64,000 bases of DNA from Conchocele bisecta (taxonomy: Eukaryota; Mollusca; Bivalvia; Lucinida; Thyasiridae): positions 88,090,433 to 88,154,432 of the forward strand of contig CM055275.1 in the NCBI GenBank assembly GCA_029237695.1, written 5' to 3'. Positions 8,150 to 21,040 of the stretch are shown one piece after another (position 1 is the stretch's first letter; each line of letters begins with the position of its first letter). Below the pieces are notes generated by a model. That model saw nothing but the letters and a program-made list of their open reading frames with translations, searched no databases and was not told the DNA's origin. Made by a program: the position numbers and the translations under genes.

Positions 8150-11100
8150 CAGACATATATTTTATTTTTCTGAAACTACTTTCAATTACGAGTGCCATGC
8201 CGCATGTCTGCGCTCTGTAACCCGCTGGATGAATGTTTGGCACCATTTTGAAGTATACAACTCTCGGACTTTTCGCAATTGTGAAAATCGACTGTTTTTT
8301 ATCATTAGAAACAACTGATATGGCAGTTTTGTATGTTTTCTGATGTGTTCATAACTATACAATGGAATAATGTTCAATTAAATAATATCTGCTAATTCAG
8401 ATGAAGAATTTTGCACGTTTTGTTACCCCACCCACTAAATTTTAATGGCAAAACACCTACCATAAAAGTATGGTAGTTTTGTATTTTTTTCGTGTCAATG
8501 GTACCTAGTAGTGTTCATTAGACATGTTAATTGCACATATGCCGATTATCTGATGTCTGCAGTCTATGATACAATGTTAAACACAAATAATTTTTCACCA
8601 TTCCGCACCCACACATTTTACAATGAGAATTTTACATGTAATGAATTCCATTTATGTTATGCACTGTCACTTACTTATAAATTGTTTAAATGCAACTACT
8701 TAGGCACTACTGATAGCTACTGATAGCTATCCGTGCACACTTCAGATACAGTGTGTTCGAGTGTTCGTTCGTCCTTTTCGCATTTACTTAGTGATGGTAA
8801 CATTACTACGTTATATGTCTCATTATGCAAATCTCTCTTGGTGTCTATTAATTGTAGCAGTGGTAATTGTACGTACTAGTGTTTGTAATATATAGTGAAT
8901 GCACATATTCTGATTACATAATGTCTGCAGCAGATGATGCAATATTAAAACAAAGTAGTTTTAATTATATATTCCCCACCCACTGAATTTACTATGACCA
9001 TTGTACATGTAATAATTGTTCTAACTTTATACGCTGCCAGATACTTATGAAAGATTCATATGAACATGTAGCTACAAACACCTGTATATGCGACTGTGAC
9101 TGGAGAAATGATGCTTATGGGTTTTGTGACCAGTGTAGATCCAGATCAGCCTGTGTATCCGCACAATGAAACACCCATCATGCTTCTAATACGCATACTA
9201 TATCGTTTTCAGGGTACACGAGTGTGCTATTTGATCATGAGCCACACTGGTCGCAAATCCCATAAGCCTCATTTCTCGAGTCACAGCCACATATTAGTTA
9301 TTCACAGACATTTCAGATTCATAATGAATGTCTGTTTGTCTCTTATATATGTCCATTTCATATTTATGCAACCATGACAATTACCATGTTTACTATGTTG
9401 TGTATTCCAACATGAACGTCTTTGATACATATAAGTATTACTCTCAGCTGTTGACAGGCCTTTAAACACCATTAAGTAAAATAAATAAATAAATATAATT
9501 ATCACTGTCAACAGTATAGGTCGTAGGTACTAATTTGCAAATTGGATATAGAAAATGTACCTTTTCTACCATGCTGAATGGATGATTTGTAGCACATATT
9601 ACTCCATGTATTACACAATAAATACTAAAATAATAATAATAATAATAGTCTTTATTTTGAGAGGGTAACACATTTAGTTTTCACTAATCTTCCATGTGGC
9701 CCTCTATTATATACACACATGTATGACAGAGGCAATAATTTAAACATGTTACATGTATAAAAATCACAGAGTAAGGAAACAACAGGATATCATTAACCCA
9801 TTGCATTCTAGGAATACACTACCTGGATGAAAAATATTAAATTACTTAATTTTCAACAAAACGGTTAAAAGAGTGGTAACAAAATATATTTTGGAAAAGT
9901 TAAATTAAAGAAAAACAAATTGTATTTAAATTTGATTGTAATAATTATGCCAAGTAATGTATTCTGAATGCAATGCTATAATGGATTTGAGGACATCTCT
10001 ACACCAAATGTTTAATTACGTTGATCGGGAGGGAAATTATGATAATGCCCCAAAGAGAAGTGAGAATGACAAATGTGATCATACTTGACCAAACCTTATG
10101 GCACAGAACATTAAGATAGGTGTAAATAATACGAGCAAGCTAAGCTGGAGTAAAACAGGACACATATAGTGTTATACACTTTCAACAAGATGACAGCCAG
10201 CAAGTACATGAATTAGTGTGACATAAAAATAAAATTAGGTAGTAGAACCGATGAAACTGAGAAATATCCCGGTTCCACATAATGTACACACTATTTATCG
10301 TGCATTCAATAATATTCCCTCAACCCATTCTGAGTCATCAGCAGGAATAGGATTCAAATGTGTTGTTGGCACCTGTACTTACAAAATCATGTAGATAGTA
10401 AAAATGTATAACTTGCATAACTACTGAAATACTCTATGCTCATGTATCATACAAGAACATGTGTGTTATAATAGGTATGACCGCCATCCATTACCAGTCT
10501 AAGTGCACACAAATGCATGCATCATGGCCATTGCCTAATACATTGTACATGCAGGTATATTGCTCCATTAGTCTTATTTGAGAGACACCCATGACGATAT
10601 TGTATTTTGTGAGTGAGGCGTTGTAAGTAAATAGTTAACCATGATCTCATAATAGTGACATTTGATAACCTGTAAGGTTGATATACCATTTCATAATGTT
10701 CATATAAACAAAGACATTGAAGGTGTATTCTCTTTCTAAAAGCATGCATATACTCTTCAAATATATCCACTATATTCATATAGCTGTTATGTACGCATAC
10801 ATAAACTATTGTTTCCAATATGTTTCAACATTCGGTGTTCTTAATTATAGCACACGAGTTATTCTACACCTGTTGTGTCAAATTACCAAAACAAAAAAGG
10901 ATGTAGGTTTATAATCAACTTGTAATAGTTCCGATTGGCATATACCTGTATAACATTCGGATAACAGCATCATTGCAGATTTCATACATAGAAGTACATC
11001 GCTTAAATGTAGTATTTGCATTTCATACTGTGCCGAAATGAATATTTGACAAATGTGGTTAATGTATGACTTATGAAAAGATGTAGACGTTCTCCAAGCT
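8150..11100. other. No gene seen; interspersed repeats
   Basis: AT-rich sequence without convincing coding frames. It contains a repeat with 'TGTGACCAGTGTAGATCCAG' (about 9123), 'CACTGGTCGCAAATCCCATA' (9245-9265), also found near 38680, 50700 and 51430; a truncated SINE 3' end ('GCTGTTGACAGGCC', about 9447-9490); and an AATAATAAT microsatellite (about 9630-9650). Confidence 0.6.
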
Positions 11101-11136
11101 CATGTATATGTCAAAGGGGGAGAAAAATATGCATAT

Positions 11137-11210
11137 CCGACCCGAGGCTCGAACCGGGGACCTCTGGTTTACCGTACCATCGCTCTAACCGACTGAGCTA
11201 GCCGGGCACG
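11137..11210 (-). tRNA. tRNA-like sequence (likely pseudogene or SINE head)
   Basis: The minus strand reads 'GCTAGCTCAGTCGGTTAGAG' (A-box-like) and 'CCCCGGTTCGAGCC' (B-box-like) at correct tRNA spacing. The acceptor stem pairs poorly, position 33 is not T and the T-stem has mismatches. It is a tRNA-derived module rather than a working tRNA. A second B-box-like piece lies at about 11403-11416. Confidence 0.45.
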
Positions 11211-11349
11211 AATACACACTTCCTCCCCACAGTGAGTTATGTACCGTGACATACTTCCCCGCCCAATTGGAATTCGTCCCCGAATTCTATATTTAATTCG
11301 TCTCTGAATTCCGTATTTTTGGTACATGTTTGGTAGTATATATATATCA

Positions 11350-11434
11350 GTCACGGTCCCTCGTTGGGCGCCAAATGTCACAGGGTGAGAAAAAAGTGCT
11401 CCGGCCCGGGGCTCGAACTGTGATAATGGCGCCC
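11350..11434. mobile_element. Short LTR-like piece between two inverted primer-binding-site-like motifs
   Basis: 'TTGGGCGCCAAATGTCACAG' (11363-11382) and its imperfect inverse 'CTGTGATAATGGCGCCCAAC' (about 11415-11434) flank ~35 bp. TGGCGCCCAAC directly after an LTR end in -TGTGA(C/T)A is typical of Ty3/Gypsy primer binding sites. One reading is outward-facing PBS motifs of two elements sharing a collapsed LTR. The plus-strand one would serve the pol remnant downstream, but gag is absent. Confidence 0.35.
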
Positions 11435-11897
11435 AACTAGTGGATTGGACTTGAGGTGGCTAATAGTTATACAAATGTTGGAGCCGCAAAACGCAGAGAT
11501 CGTCTGTGTTATTGGGGATGGGCGACTTCAGAGGTCACAACAAACGACATAGCAAGTTTGCCGTGATCAGTGTAGCTATATTGAATACCGGTATCAACTA
11601 AGTTTCACACTTGGAATATAAATATAGTTTATATGGGCCCCGACATTTGAGAAAAATGCATGCACGTTGACAAACGCGGTCGCGAAACGCGAGTAATATA
11701 GTGAAACTCAATTTCACTAACGACAATTCCACACATATTATCAGTAACAGCAGTTACCTGAGCGTAAGCCGACAGGTAAATACGTGATTGTATTCACACG
11801 GTTGATTAATTGACTTTGCCTTGAGCAAATTACCTACTAAATTGTTCCCGTGCAGCACTTTGGTAATTTGTGACAATACGTTAAAGATGCATACATG

Positions 11898-12590
11898 CTA
11901 CCGAGGATAGACGACACCATCGATACACTTGTGGGGAGCAAGTACTTCAGTAAACTAGATCTTCGATCTGGCTACTGGTAGGTAGAGCTCGCCGAAGAGA
12001 ACAAAGCTAAGACAGCATTTTCTGTGGGCTGGCTTGGTTTCCACGAGTGTAACCGTATGGCGTTTGGATTAACGAATGCTCAAGCTACGTTTCAGCGCCT
12101 TATGGAAACATGCATGGGCGAACTCAACCTCAGAGAATGTCTGATCTTCCTAGACGACATATTGATCTTCTCGAAGACTTTCGAAGAACATATTTACAGA
12201 CTGGAAGCAGTCTTCCAGAGACTTCACATACATGGACTGAAACCATCGAAGTGCGAGTTCTTCAGGACTGAAGTCAACTACCTGGGGCATGTAGTCTCCG
12301 AAAAAGGGGTTCATACGGATCCATACAAAACTGAAGCTCTCACCACTTGACCAATACCGACAAACGTGAAGTCATTGCGATCATTCCTTGGATTCGCAGG
12401 GTATTACCGACGGTTCGTTTATGACTATTCCAAGATAGTCAAACCCAAATTAACGATATTCTGGTCGGACATCCTACCAATAAGACAGCGAAGACATCCA
12501 AGAAGAAAACTCCATGGTTATGGGGTGATGACCAGCACCAAGCCTTTGACGTTATCATTCAGAAACATATTTCACCACCAGTTCTGGCTT
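11898..12590 (+). pseudogene. Ty3/Gypsy reverse transcriptase
   Basis: Contains 'KLDLRSGYW' (in-frame TAG follows at 11979-11981), 'MAFGLTNAQATFQRLM', the catalytic 'FLDDILIFS', 'LGHVVSEKGVHTDP' and 'LRSFLGFAGYYRRF'. These motifs, in this order, are diagnostic for Ty3/Gypsy RT. A TGA at 12348-12350 and a frame loss after about 12460 break the chain. The 5' part of RT, the protease and gag are not visible between the PBS-like site and 11898, so a large deletion is likely. Confidence 0.9.
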
Positions 12591-12591
12591 A

Positions 12592-12960
12592 TGTAGACTT
12601 CTCCCGGCCGTTTATCGTCAACACCGAGGCTTCAACGGATGGACCTGGTGCTGTCATATACCAGGAACATGATGGACACGAGCGGGTTATAGCTTATGCG
12701 AGCCGAGCAGAGGTCTCCGCCCAAGCGAGAGAAATTACCCTGCTCATAAGCTAGAAGTTCTGTGTCGGAAGTGGGCATTGACCAACAAGTTTAAGAATTA
12801 CCTGTATGGCAACACTTTCAAAGTCCGGACAGATAACAAATCGCTGACATATGTCACCAAGACGGCCAAGCTTGACGCCACCAGTCATCGATGGCTACAA
12901 TTGGATACTCGCGAATTTTCGAACATCGATTGCCGAAAAGAGCAAGAATCAGATGATACT
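12592..12960 (+). pseudogene. Ty3/Gypsy RNase H
   Basis: 'YVDFSRPFIVNTEASTDGPG' (RNase H start; the first catalytic Asp position now reads E), 'RVIAYASRAEVSAQA', then a frameshift near 12740. It continues 'TNKFKNYLYGNTFKVRTDNK' with the conserved 'RTDNKSLTYV'. The order RT, RNase H, integrase fits Ty3/Gypsy. Broken and non-functional. Confidence 0.85.
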
Positions 12961-14195
12961 ATATCCGTTGTACTGGATCTGATGTGGCAAGGTCACCATC
13001 CGAAGGATGACATTGGCACGTTTCCGCCAGAAGTTCAACGATATAGTCGTGAGTGGAAGAGACTACATATTCGAGACAGTATTCTCTACCGAGAGACTGT
13101 TCTTGATGGTAAACCATCCTACCAACTTGTGTTGCCATCTGCATTCCGCGAAACAGCCCTAAAGGGATTACACGATGACGCCGGTCACCAAGGCCGAGCC
13201 AAGACCACTTGACTAGTAAGACAACGTTTTTTTATGGCCAGGACTTGAAGCTGATGTTCCCCGGAAGGTAGAGAAATGCGGCAGATATATTCGGCGGAAG
13301 AATACTGCGTTACCGAGAGCGGAACTGGTCACTATCCAGACGTCTCGACCGATGGCGTTGGTCTGCATTGATTTCCTGTCGTTGGATCGCTCAAAAGGTC
13401 GTTTCGAGGACATGTTGGTCATCACTGACCATCTTACCCGGTATGCCCAGGCTATACCAACTCGTAACCAATCTGCGAAAACCACAGCGAAGGCACTATA
13501 TGACCACTTCATTTGTCACTATAGCTTTCCTGCACGACTACATAGTGATCAGGGGCGCAATTTTGAAAGCCGTGTAATAAAAGAGTTGTGTCAAATAGCA
13601 GGGGCACAGAAGAGCCGGGACTACTCCGTATATCCCATGGGAAACGGCATGGTTGAGAGATTCAACCAGACGCTCATGAAGATGCTAGGTTTCCCTGGAA
13701 GAATACGAGAAGTCCGACTGGAAATCCTACGTGGCACCATTGGTACACGCCTACAATGCTACAAGACACGATTTGACAGGATTTTCCCCACACTACCTTA
13801 TATTTGGCTGGCACCCACGCCTCGCCGTAGACGCTTTTCTTGGTGGTGAGAATCCTGCGGAGACTGCTGGTAGTATGGAGTCGTATGCTAGGAAGCTGAA
13901 AAAACGGCTGGACTATGCCTACAAAGTAGCTTCAGCAGAGGCCAAGAAAAAGAGTGCCAAATACAAAACCCAGTATGACACCAAGGTTCGAGAATCGACC
14001 CTGGAAGTGGGTGACAGAGTTCTGGTCAGGAACGTGGGTATCAGAGGCAAACACAAACTGGCTGATAAATGGGAACGAGACCCATGCATTGTCCTGAGAA
14101 TTCCAAACCCGGAAGTGCCTGTGTATGAAGTGCGGAAGGAATCCGGAAATGGGCCAGTAAAACCCTTCACCGGAACTTACTTCTGCCCTTCATGA
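12961..14195 (+). pseudogene. Ty3/Gypsy integrase
   Basis: The zinc-binding region has 'LHDDAGHQG', but a TGA lies at 13210-13212. The CxxC partner is damaged: a second cysteine is replaced by Tyr in 'KCGRYIRRKN'. The catalytic core shows 'CIDFLSLDRSKG', 'LHSDQGRNFES' and 'NGMVERFNQTL', the D,D,E set. A frameshift near 13690-13730 precedes 'APLVHAYNATRHDLTGFSPH' and the C-terminal GPY-like region 'VGDRVLVRNVGIRGKHKLAD'. Dead copy. Confidence 0.9.
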
Positions 14196-14758
14196 GCATA
14201 CCATGTATTGACCCTCTGGTACCTGACGATCCAAACCCGACACCAGAACAAGCGACAGGGAAAACAACCCGGCGAAAGACGAGAAAAGCGCCAGAAAGAA
14301 CAACATCAAACACAGATTCTGATGTTACTACAGATTGTAGTTCAGATAATGAAGCCCAGAAATATTTTATTCCTGCTAGGAGGAAGAATTGGCGCATACC
14401 AAGCGGTGATTCAATAATGCCACCTTCTGCCTCATCTACTAACTCATCACGAGTCAGTAATCGGGATCAGGCAAGTCTAACTTCTAGCAGAGAAACCACT
14501 GTTAGGAACAGTATTAGATCATCCCGTGACAGTATAAATGAACGTGTGACATCAAATGGCGCACCTATATCAACAACCATATCTCCTGCTGCTATCGAGA
14601 GCAGTAGGACAGAATATGATACCGTAGGAGATGAAGCGAATGACACACCAGTTGGACCAAGGCGGTCAACAAGAGATCGAAGACCACCTGACAGGTATGG
14701 CGAATGGGTTATGCCTTATATAATACAAGTGGACGAGAATGATGTCATCTATGTGTAA
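14192..14758 (+). pseudogene. Gypsy pol C-terminal tail
   Basis: Serine-, threonine- and arginine-rich low-complexity tail ending 'RRSTRDRRPPDRYGEWV', a common end of invertebrate Gypsy polyproteins. It overlaps the end of the integrase frame by 4 bases, so the boundary is probably a frameshift rather than a separate gene. Confidence 0.7.
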
Positions 14759-14826
14759 TATATTACTTGTTTTTAGTATGGGTAGGCGCCTGCCAATATT
14801 ATTAACACTGCTAATATGGGGAGAAA

Positions 14827-15400
14827 TGTCACAAGATATTTCAAATATCAAAATGTACATAAAGCATTAACGTTTGGGTTTACATGTTTCGTTATTATTC
14901 GCGTAGTAATACAGTAACACATAGTGTATGCATTACTTGATTGGTACATGACATTTGCATGCATTTCAGTGTAATGTATTTGTTCATAACGCAACTCGCG
15001 TTAATTATGGATAAACCAAAATGAGCACTTGTTTTTGCAATATATTGGATATATACTCGGTTATATAGTATCTTTCACGTGCGTAACGATGTTATTCGCG
15101 GAAACAGGTACTCGTGAATCGCATTGAAGTCAGATGATAGAATGCCGGGAGTCATTCTCTCATTGTGGGGGAGAATGTCATGTCACAGGGTGACATTTTA
15201 TAACATAAATCCTGTATCTGTAAGTTGGTTAATTTCGTTTAATTTTACGATTTGTATAAAATGTATGCGGTTTTATCGTCTCGTTTTGTAATATGTTGTC
15301 AATTGTCCGGTTGCATGTATGAGGCTCCTGCAGGAGTATATATGTATACGGTTACTTTGATGGGCTACGATGACTGACACTCCTTATTGAGAAAGTATTT
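14827..15400 (+). mobile_element. Gypsy 3' non-coding region and LTR candidate
   Basis: Two purine-rich tracts are each followed by TGTCACA: 'ATGGGGAGAAA' before 14827 and 'TGGGGGAGAA' before 15181 ('TGTCACAGGGTGACA'). The second matches the TGTCACAGGGTGA at about 11376. No full matching 5' LTR is seen, so LTR borders are uncertain. Confidence 0.4.
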
Positions 15401-17350
15401 AGTTGCTAAGTTACGTCAGCCATCGTACCCTACATATGTTTACATGTTAAGCCTGATTAAATGCACAGGGAATTTATCAAACTGTAAACTTATACAACCC
15501 TGTGTATTTATTTCAGGTCACCTCTTCTTTGTCCATAAAAAAAGAACTCACAGCCTTTGCGTGTGTACAGTATTTAACCCGTTGGAGGTGGAACCCTGCG
15601 ATATATATAATTATATAACTATATATACAAGCCAATATTAGTATGTATGTAGTCTGAAAACCCCATTCTGGGTATCAATCTAGTCCAGTTTAAGAAGTAT
15701 GCACATCTACCACGTGTAGCCACACACACTCATAGGACCATCAATATACGTTAAAATCCCCATGAATGATAACGTATGTCCATAACATATTATGCAATGT
15801 ATCAAAATGTTCATCTAAACAATATCCCATAACCTCTATCGAGAAACAGTACATTTTGGACTTTAATATGCAATTGAACTATTGTCGACATGGCATTCTA
15901 AAAATTTACGCAGGCTGTAAGAATCAGTTTTGTGGAAGGCGTTTTCTGCCGCATTGTACCACATTTGTGCATTTTGTTGGCTCTTCGGTGTCGTCAGACT
16001 ATATATTTCTCTATTTGACAACAGGTAATATCATTATAATGATCAAACAACACTATAGTCATGTACCATGTGTACATTTATTTACTGAATGCAGAATATA
16101 TTTACATTGTACCTGTTTTGCACATACATACCACACATAGTGTGTAGCTAATAGACAGGTCTTTGCCTCTATATACCCATATGTGGCATTGAATCCGCAT
16201 AACAAGCCTTATGGTTGTCTTTCAAATTGATTACACCGCTGATGGACAATTATATTCCATTGCTATAGCAACCAGAGACATGTATTCGAGCATATGTCAT
16301 GGGCTAGCAGAGTTTGGTGTCATCGCAAGATGCGGGACCTCCTCAGGCTAAGGGTATGATCAACTAATTTTAGAAATTTAAGCTGTATTAAAAGTGTACA
16401 TGTAGATCCGTAAATATCACATCTCCTAATTGCTAAAGCAAACATGTTGACGATTATCTTGTCATGGTGACACTGTATATGATTATGTTTTTGGTGTATT
16501 AGTTTCAATAACGTTTAATTATAAGAATGAATACAGCACATGTAGTGGTTAATGTAGCACTGATTACACCAGTGACTGCATGAATTACATATAGTTAACA
16601 TGTATTGTATTTATTTTCCAATGCAACTCACGACCAAGGGTTAATTTAAATGTTTGTCTCATGTAAAGACATATGTGGGATGCTTAATGTGGGAGAAAGC
16701 CATGCATGTTTGCAATAAGCATACAAATACCAGTCATCATACCATCCTACATACTGCATTGGTCAATGATCATCATGTTCGCTTAATTGTGAGAAGTGTG
16801 CTCGTTAACAATAATAACAGTGTATTCCTTGGACACACTTTGAAACAGTTCTTCAGTACTTAAACTGATTGAAATACATCCCTATTTATCTTTTAAAAGA
16901 AGCAGAATATGTTAGTGTTGTTTAATTACTGAAAATTGCAGCTTCATCATCGATATTATTGAACATCTGACCATTTTGGCGACAATTTTGAATATCTAAT
17001 TATAGCATTGTATACCTGGATATGTATATGTTGTCAAATGATTTTATTTGTATACCTCACACTGGTATGAATACATGTAATAGGCGCATGAAATGCTGTT
17101 TATAACAACTCCATACAATAAAGAAGAGAACAAAACAAGAACATTTTGGCGGTCATTTTGACTGTTTTGACAATTGTGGAAGGAGATTGCATCACTATCT
17201 CCTGTATCCTCCATTTAGTTGTGTGGGAAAGCTATGTAGATATGTTTTAACTTTATGAATGTCTGTATTTGTTCGTAACAGCACACGACTCGTAGAACCA
17301 GATGGCCGCGGCCCGCATGTCGAATGTATTTATTTGAAGTTTGAATTAAG
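15400..17350. other. No gene seen
   Basis: AT-rich sequence with short open frames only, none with recognisable motifs or coding composition. Scattered 'CATTTTGGCGG(A/C)' type repeats near 16970-17160. Confidence 0.5.
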
Positions 17351-17640
17351 GGTTATGGAGATACAAGGTATGTAAAAGCTTTAACGCAAACTTTAATCAT
17401 TTGACCTTGATCTTGGGCATGTGGGACACATGGGTGGGCTATAGAATGAAAATATGGATGATGATGATACAGAATTATTTGAAGTTTGAAATCGGAGTAT
17501 GTGTTGTGGAGATATAAGGTAAGTACAAACTTTAACACAAATTTCAAAGTCATTTGACCTTGACCTTGGGCATATGGACCACATGGGCAGGCTATGGAAT
17601 AGTAAATTTGAGTAACAATTTTGGAGATATAAGGTGTGTA
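17350..17640. repeat. Interspersed repeat with GACCTTGACCTTGGGC block, 5' part
   Basis: Degenerate repeated units ('GTTATGGAGATACAAGGTATG', 'TTTGACCTTGACCTTGGGCA') also occur at 18521-18890 and near 41640-41830. It is split by the element at 17641-18520. Confidence 0.5.
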
Positions 17641-18430
17641 ACAAGAGCTGTATGAGAACAGCATAGCTCGACTACAAGGGTTGTCGATGTACACATAGCT
17701 TGACAAAGAAGGTGGCTGCGGCCTGCATAAAAACCTTAACCAAGGTTGACTAAAAACATTAACCAAGGGAAATTAAGTAAGTAATTCAAGGTTAAATGTA
17801 GGTCAATGTCAGATATAGGTCAGGGGTTATTGATGTACAATCACTAGGAGATAAAGTTTTATTTTCCAAGTACATGTATGGTTGCTGTAGGCCCAGGAGT
17901 ATTCCATATACAAGCTTGAGTAAAAACCGTAACCAAGGGGAGATAACTAAGTAATCCAAGGATAAAAGTAGGTCAATGTCAAATATAGGTCAGGGATTAT
18001 TGATGTACATCATTAGGAGATGAAGTTGTCCAAGTATGGTTGATGTAGGCCCAGAAGTATTCCATATACAAGCTTGATTATAAACATTAAGCAAGTGATT
18101 GAAGGTTAAATGTAGGTGAAGGTAAAATAAAGGTCAGGGGTTATTGATGTACATCCCTATGAGAAAAAGTTATCCAAGTATGGTGTCTGTATGCACAATA
18201 GTATTCCATCTACAAGCTTGACTAAAAACCTTAATCAAGGTTGAATAAAAACCTTAACCAAGGGGAATTAAGTAAGTAATTTAAGGTTAAATGTAGGTCA
18301 AGGTCAAATATAGCTCAGGGGTTGTTGATGTACATCATTAGGAGATGAAGTTGTCCAAGTATGGTGGGTGTAGGGCCAGTAGTATTCCATATACAAACTT
18401 GACTAAAAACCTTAACCAAGGCGTGACGGT

Positions 18431-18474
<44 letters not shown>

Positions 18475-18520
18475 GGTGACAACATAAGCTCTACTTATTC
18501 TTCGAATAGTCGAGCTAAAA
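17641..18520 (+). mobile_element. Hairpin-ended repeat with ~145-180 bp core units and (GACGCC)n
   Basis: It starts AACAAGAGCTG with a GAGCT stem closing at about 17668. It contains about four core units (marker 'TTGATGTACA' at about 17830, 18001, 18144 and 18325), a (GACGCC)n array (18429-18473) and a terminal hairpin AGCTC..GAGCT (18487-18516). It lies inside another repeat. Architecture matches Helentron/pearl-like non-autonomous elements. Confidence 0.65.
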
Positions 18521-18895
18521 ACTGAAAAGGCAGATTTTATAATAACGCAAACTTCTAAGTCATTTGGCCATGGCATTGGGGCACAGGAGCCACATGAGTG
18601 GGACTCAGAATGTATATATGGATAATGCCCAATAAGCATACAAAGTTTCAAGCAAATCTGACTTACTGTTACAGAGATAATAGGTATGTGACAACTTTAA
18701 CGCAAATGTTGACAGAAACTTTAACACAAATTTCTATGTCATTTTACCTTGGCCTTGGGCACAGGGGCCGCATGAGTGGGATACAGCATGAATATATGGA
18801 TGATGACTAATAAGCATATGAAGTTTCAAGTCAATGTGACTTAGTACTGCAGAGATATTAGGTATTTAAAAACTTTAATGCAGATTTCGGACGTC

Positions 18896-19801
18896 CAGTG
18901 CCAAGAGACGCTAAAGGATTTCCCAATCTGCGTGGGATGGGACAGATTTGTGGAGCAATGGTCTCCAAAAGATTTAATCCTCACCAGCCGTCAGAAGGTC
19001 CGCGACCGGGTGCAGTAGCTGTTGCTGAAAAGGCAATGCGCGCTCTCGCAGGACACGCCGGTGCCTATTCTATTCTCTACCACCCCAAAGACAGCTGAAA
19101 GCAGAATATAACGGTCCCCAGACATGGCACAGACCGAAAAGAAGAGCTCGTCCCCAACAACGTCGTACTAGATGCTGCAGAGCATGCCATCAAGACTGAT
19201 GACTGGCGCCTCGGCTATGCCCTCACAGTCCACAGTTCCCAGGGCCACACGATAAAAAACCCACAGAAAGTCTGGATCATCGACGATTACCTCCAAACGT
19301 GGAACCTCGCGTCTCTCGCGGTGTAGCGTGTGGAGTATATGCATCAGCTCGCACGGGTAACCAGCCCTCTGGATGAGTGTACCGAGGTAGCATCACAAAG
19401 TGACAAGCAACTCCGCAAGGCTATCGCCAAGAAGCTTGTGGCCTACAAGCGCCAGAATCAGGACAAAGATCACCAGGGGTTCAACCTGAAGATTGATCAC
19501 ATCCTGCAGCTCACGGAAGGCCCGCCCAGGAGAATCACTGCGTCGCCTGCAACATCGCGGTCCTCTTGTGCTACGCCCCGAAAGACACACAGCAGTTTAG
19601 TGTGGACCGGTTGGACAACAACAGGGGGCACACACATACGTGACAATGTCCGACTGACCTGTCTGGAATGTAACCGAAAACGCGGAGGCGCGGCGTTCAG
19701 CGAGTGAGCACACCATCTGGTGGCAGCACTGTGTCGGGAGGCACCACAAGAAGCTCTTCCCGGACGAATCCGCAAGAATGTCCAGAATCCAAATAAAATA
19801 G
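18896..19801 (+). pseudogene. Element 2 copy 3: C-terminal helicase plus HNH-like domain
   Basis: Helicase pieces 'DLILTSRQKVRDRVQ' (then TAG) and 'RLGYALTVHSSQGHTIKNP' with 'KVWIIDDYL' (SF1 motifs V/VI region) are followed by 'NLASLAV' and a TAG. Downstream, 'LRKAIAKKLVAYKRQNQDK' leads to an HNH-like domain whose second cysteine pair is intact: 'NVRLTCLECNRKRGGAA'. The first pair is damaged by a frameshift near 19520-19610. After the TGA at 19705-19707, another frame continues about 30 codons to TAG 19799-19801. Polymerase and Walker boxes are missing: the copy is 5'-truncated at about 18896, inside a repeat. It is the only copy here that keeps the gene's 3' end. Confidence 0.75.
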
Positions 19802-19809
19802 CACGGGCT

Positions 19810-21035
19810 CTTCAGGCTTGGTAACCGATAGCTACAATAGTTCGGCTACGATATGTCATCTAGGCTACAAATCGACACTATAAAAAAGCGAGCAACAAAA
19901 GTACATACCCAAACTTATTGCAAAATATAGTCAACTGTATACGTTATAAATTTAAATTAATACTCTTTGATGTAGCACTGGTTATTTGCGAGAAATCGAA
20001 TGACACAGGAATTAGCTCGAAATTATTACCTCTCATAGTCATTCCGCCCACTAGCGGTGAAACACCCGGTGTCGGTGATGTTCCAAATATGGCAGTCACA
20101 ACTAAGCTGAGCCGGCAAGAACTGCTGGATTGTGAACACGCATATCAAAGGCAATTCCGTACAGGTTGCGGCCGTCTGAAACAGACAGAAACGAGACATA
20201 ATTGAAAGGAAATGAGCAGAATGAAAGAGACGAAATCAGTGAATATGCATATGTATATGACCATTGGTGCTGAATTGAGGATTTGCAATGTATTCACATA
20301 CAGTCCAGTCTGCCATACAATAATGAAGGAAGAGATGAGACAAAAATGGACAAATTGAATTAAAGAACAGTCAAAATATAACAATATCAGCCGGTATTTG
20401 CAAGTAGCGGTGACTAGTTGTTTTACGACACATGTGCAATACTAACATAAGCTTTCACATGTTCATATGCAGTCTCATCTGGGTATACACTGGTTGAAAA
20501 CAACTAATTGAAGCTATTTGCATCTACTAGCCCATAATGTAGTAACTGAAAGTGCGAAATCAATACAGAAACCTGAATGAACAAATTTGAGTTGCCATTT
20601 CACTCTGTGTAAATATAATTCTTTGGTAACCCCTAGGACTGGAGCAATCTCAGTATCGAATAAAGATCCATCTACTCTCAAAGGTATGGGCTTATTCTTG
20701 TTCTGAGTACATAACTCTAATTACTGTCTGTTCCACGTTTTGATACTCTCTGTGTGTTAGACCTCCAGATAAGCTCTCTGTACATGTATTTGTTAATATA
20801 AGCAATTAAAACATTTCAGATGCTACTCTGTTTTCAAATGCTACAGATTTGAATTGGGTGTTTACGACACCCAATTTAAATCTGCAGAAATTGAAAGCAG
20901 AGTCTCGGCTTGGCAAATAAATGTCAGAGACATTGTCTATGTATGGTATGGGTTGTGTCCTAGAGGTTGAAGCACTGGACTTCGCCCTAGGAGTGAAAAA
21001 TACTTTCATAGCATTTCCATCAATAGCACACAACT
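19810..21035. other. No gene seen
   Basis: Short frames without motifs. Partial sequence of the fold-back family at about 20725-20745 ('TACTGTCTGTTCCACGTTTT'). Confidence 0.5.
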
Positions 21036-21040
21036 GAAGC

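Noticed and set aside
18600..18810. 70-codon frame upstream of element 2 copy 3
   Set aside because: Lies wholly in the GACCTTG-type interspersed repeat that has several shifted copies.
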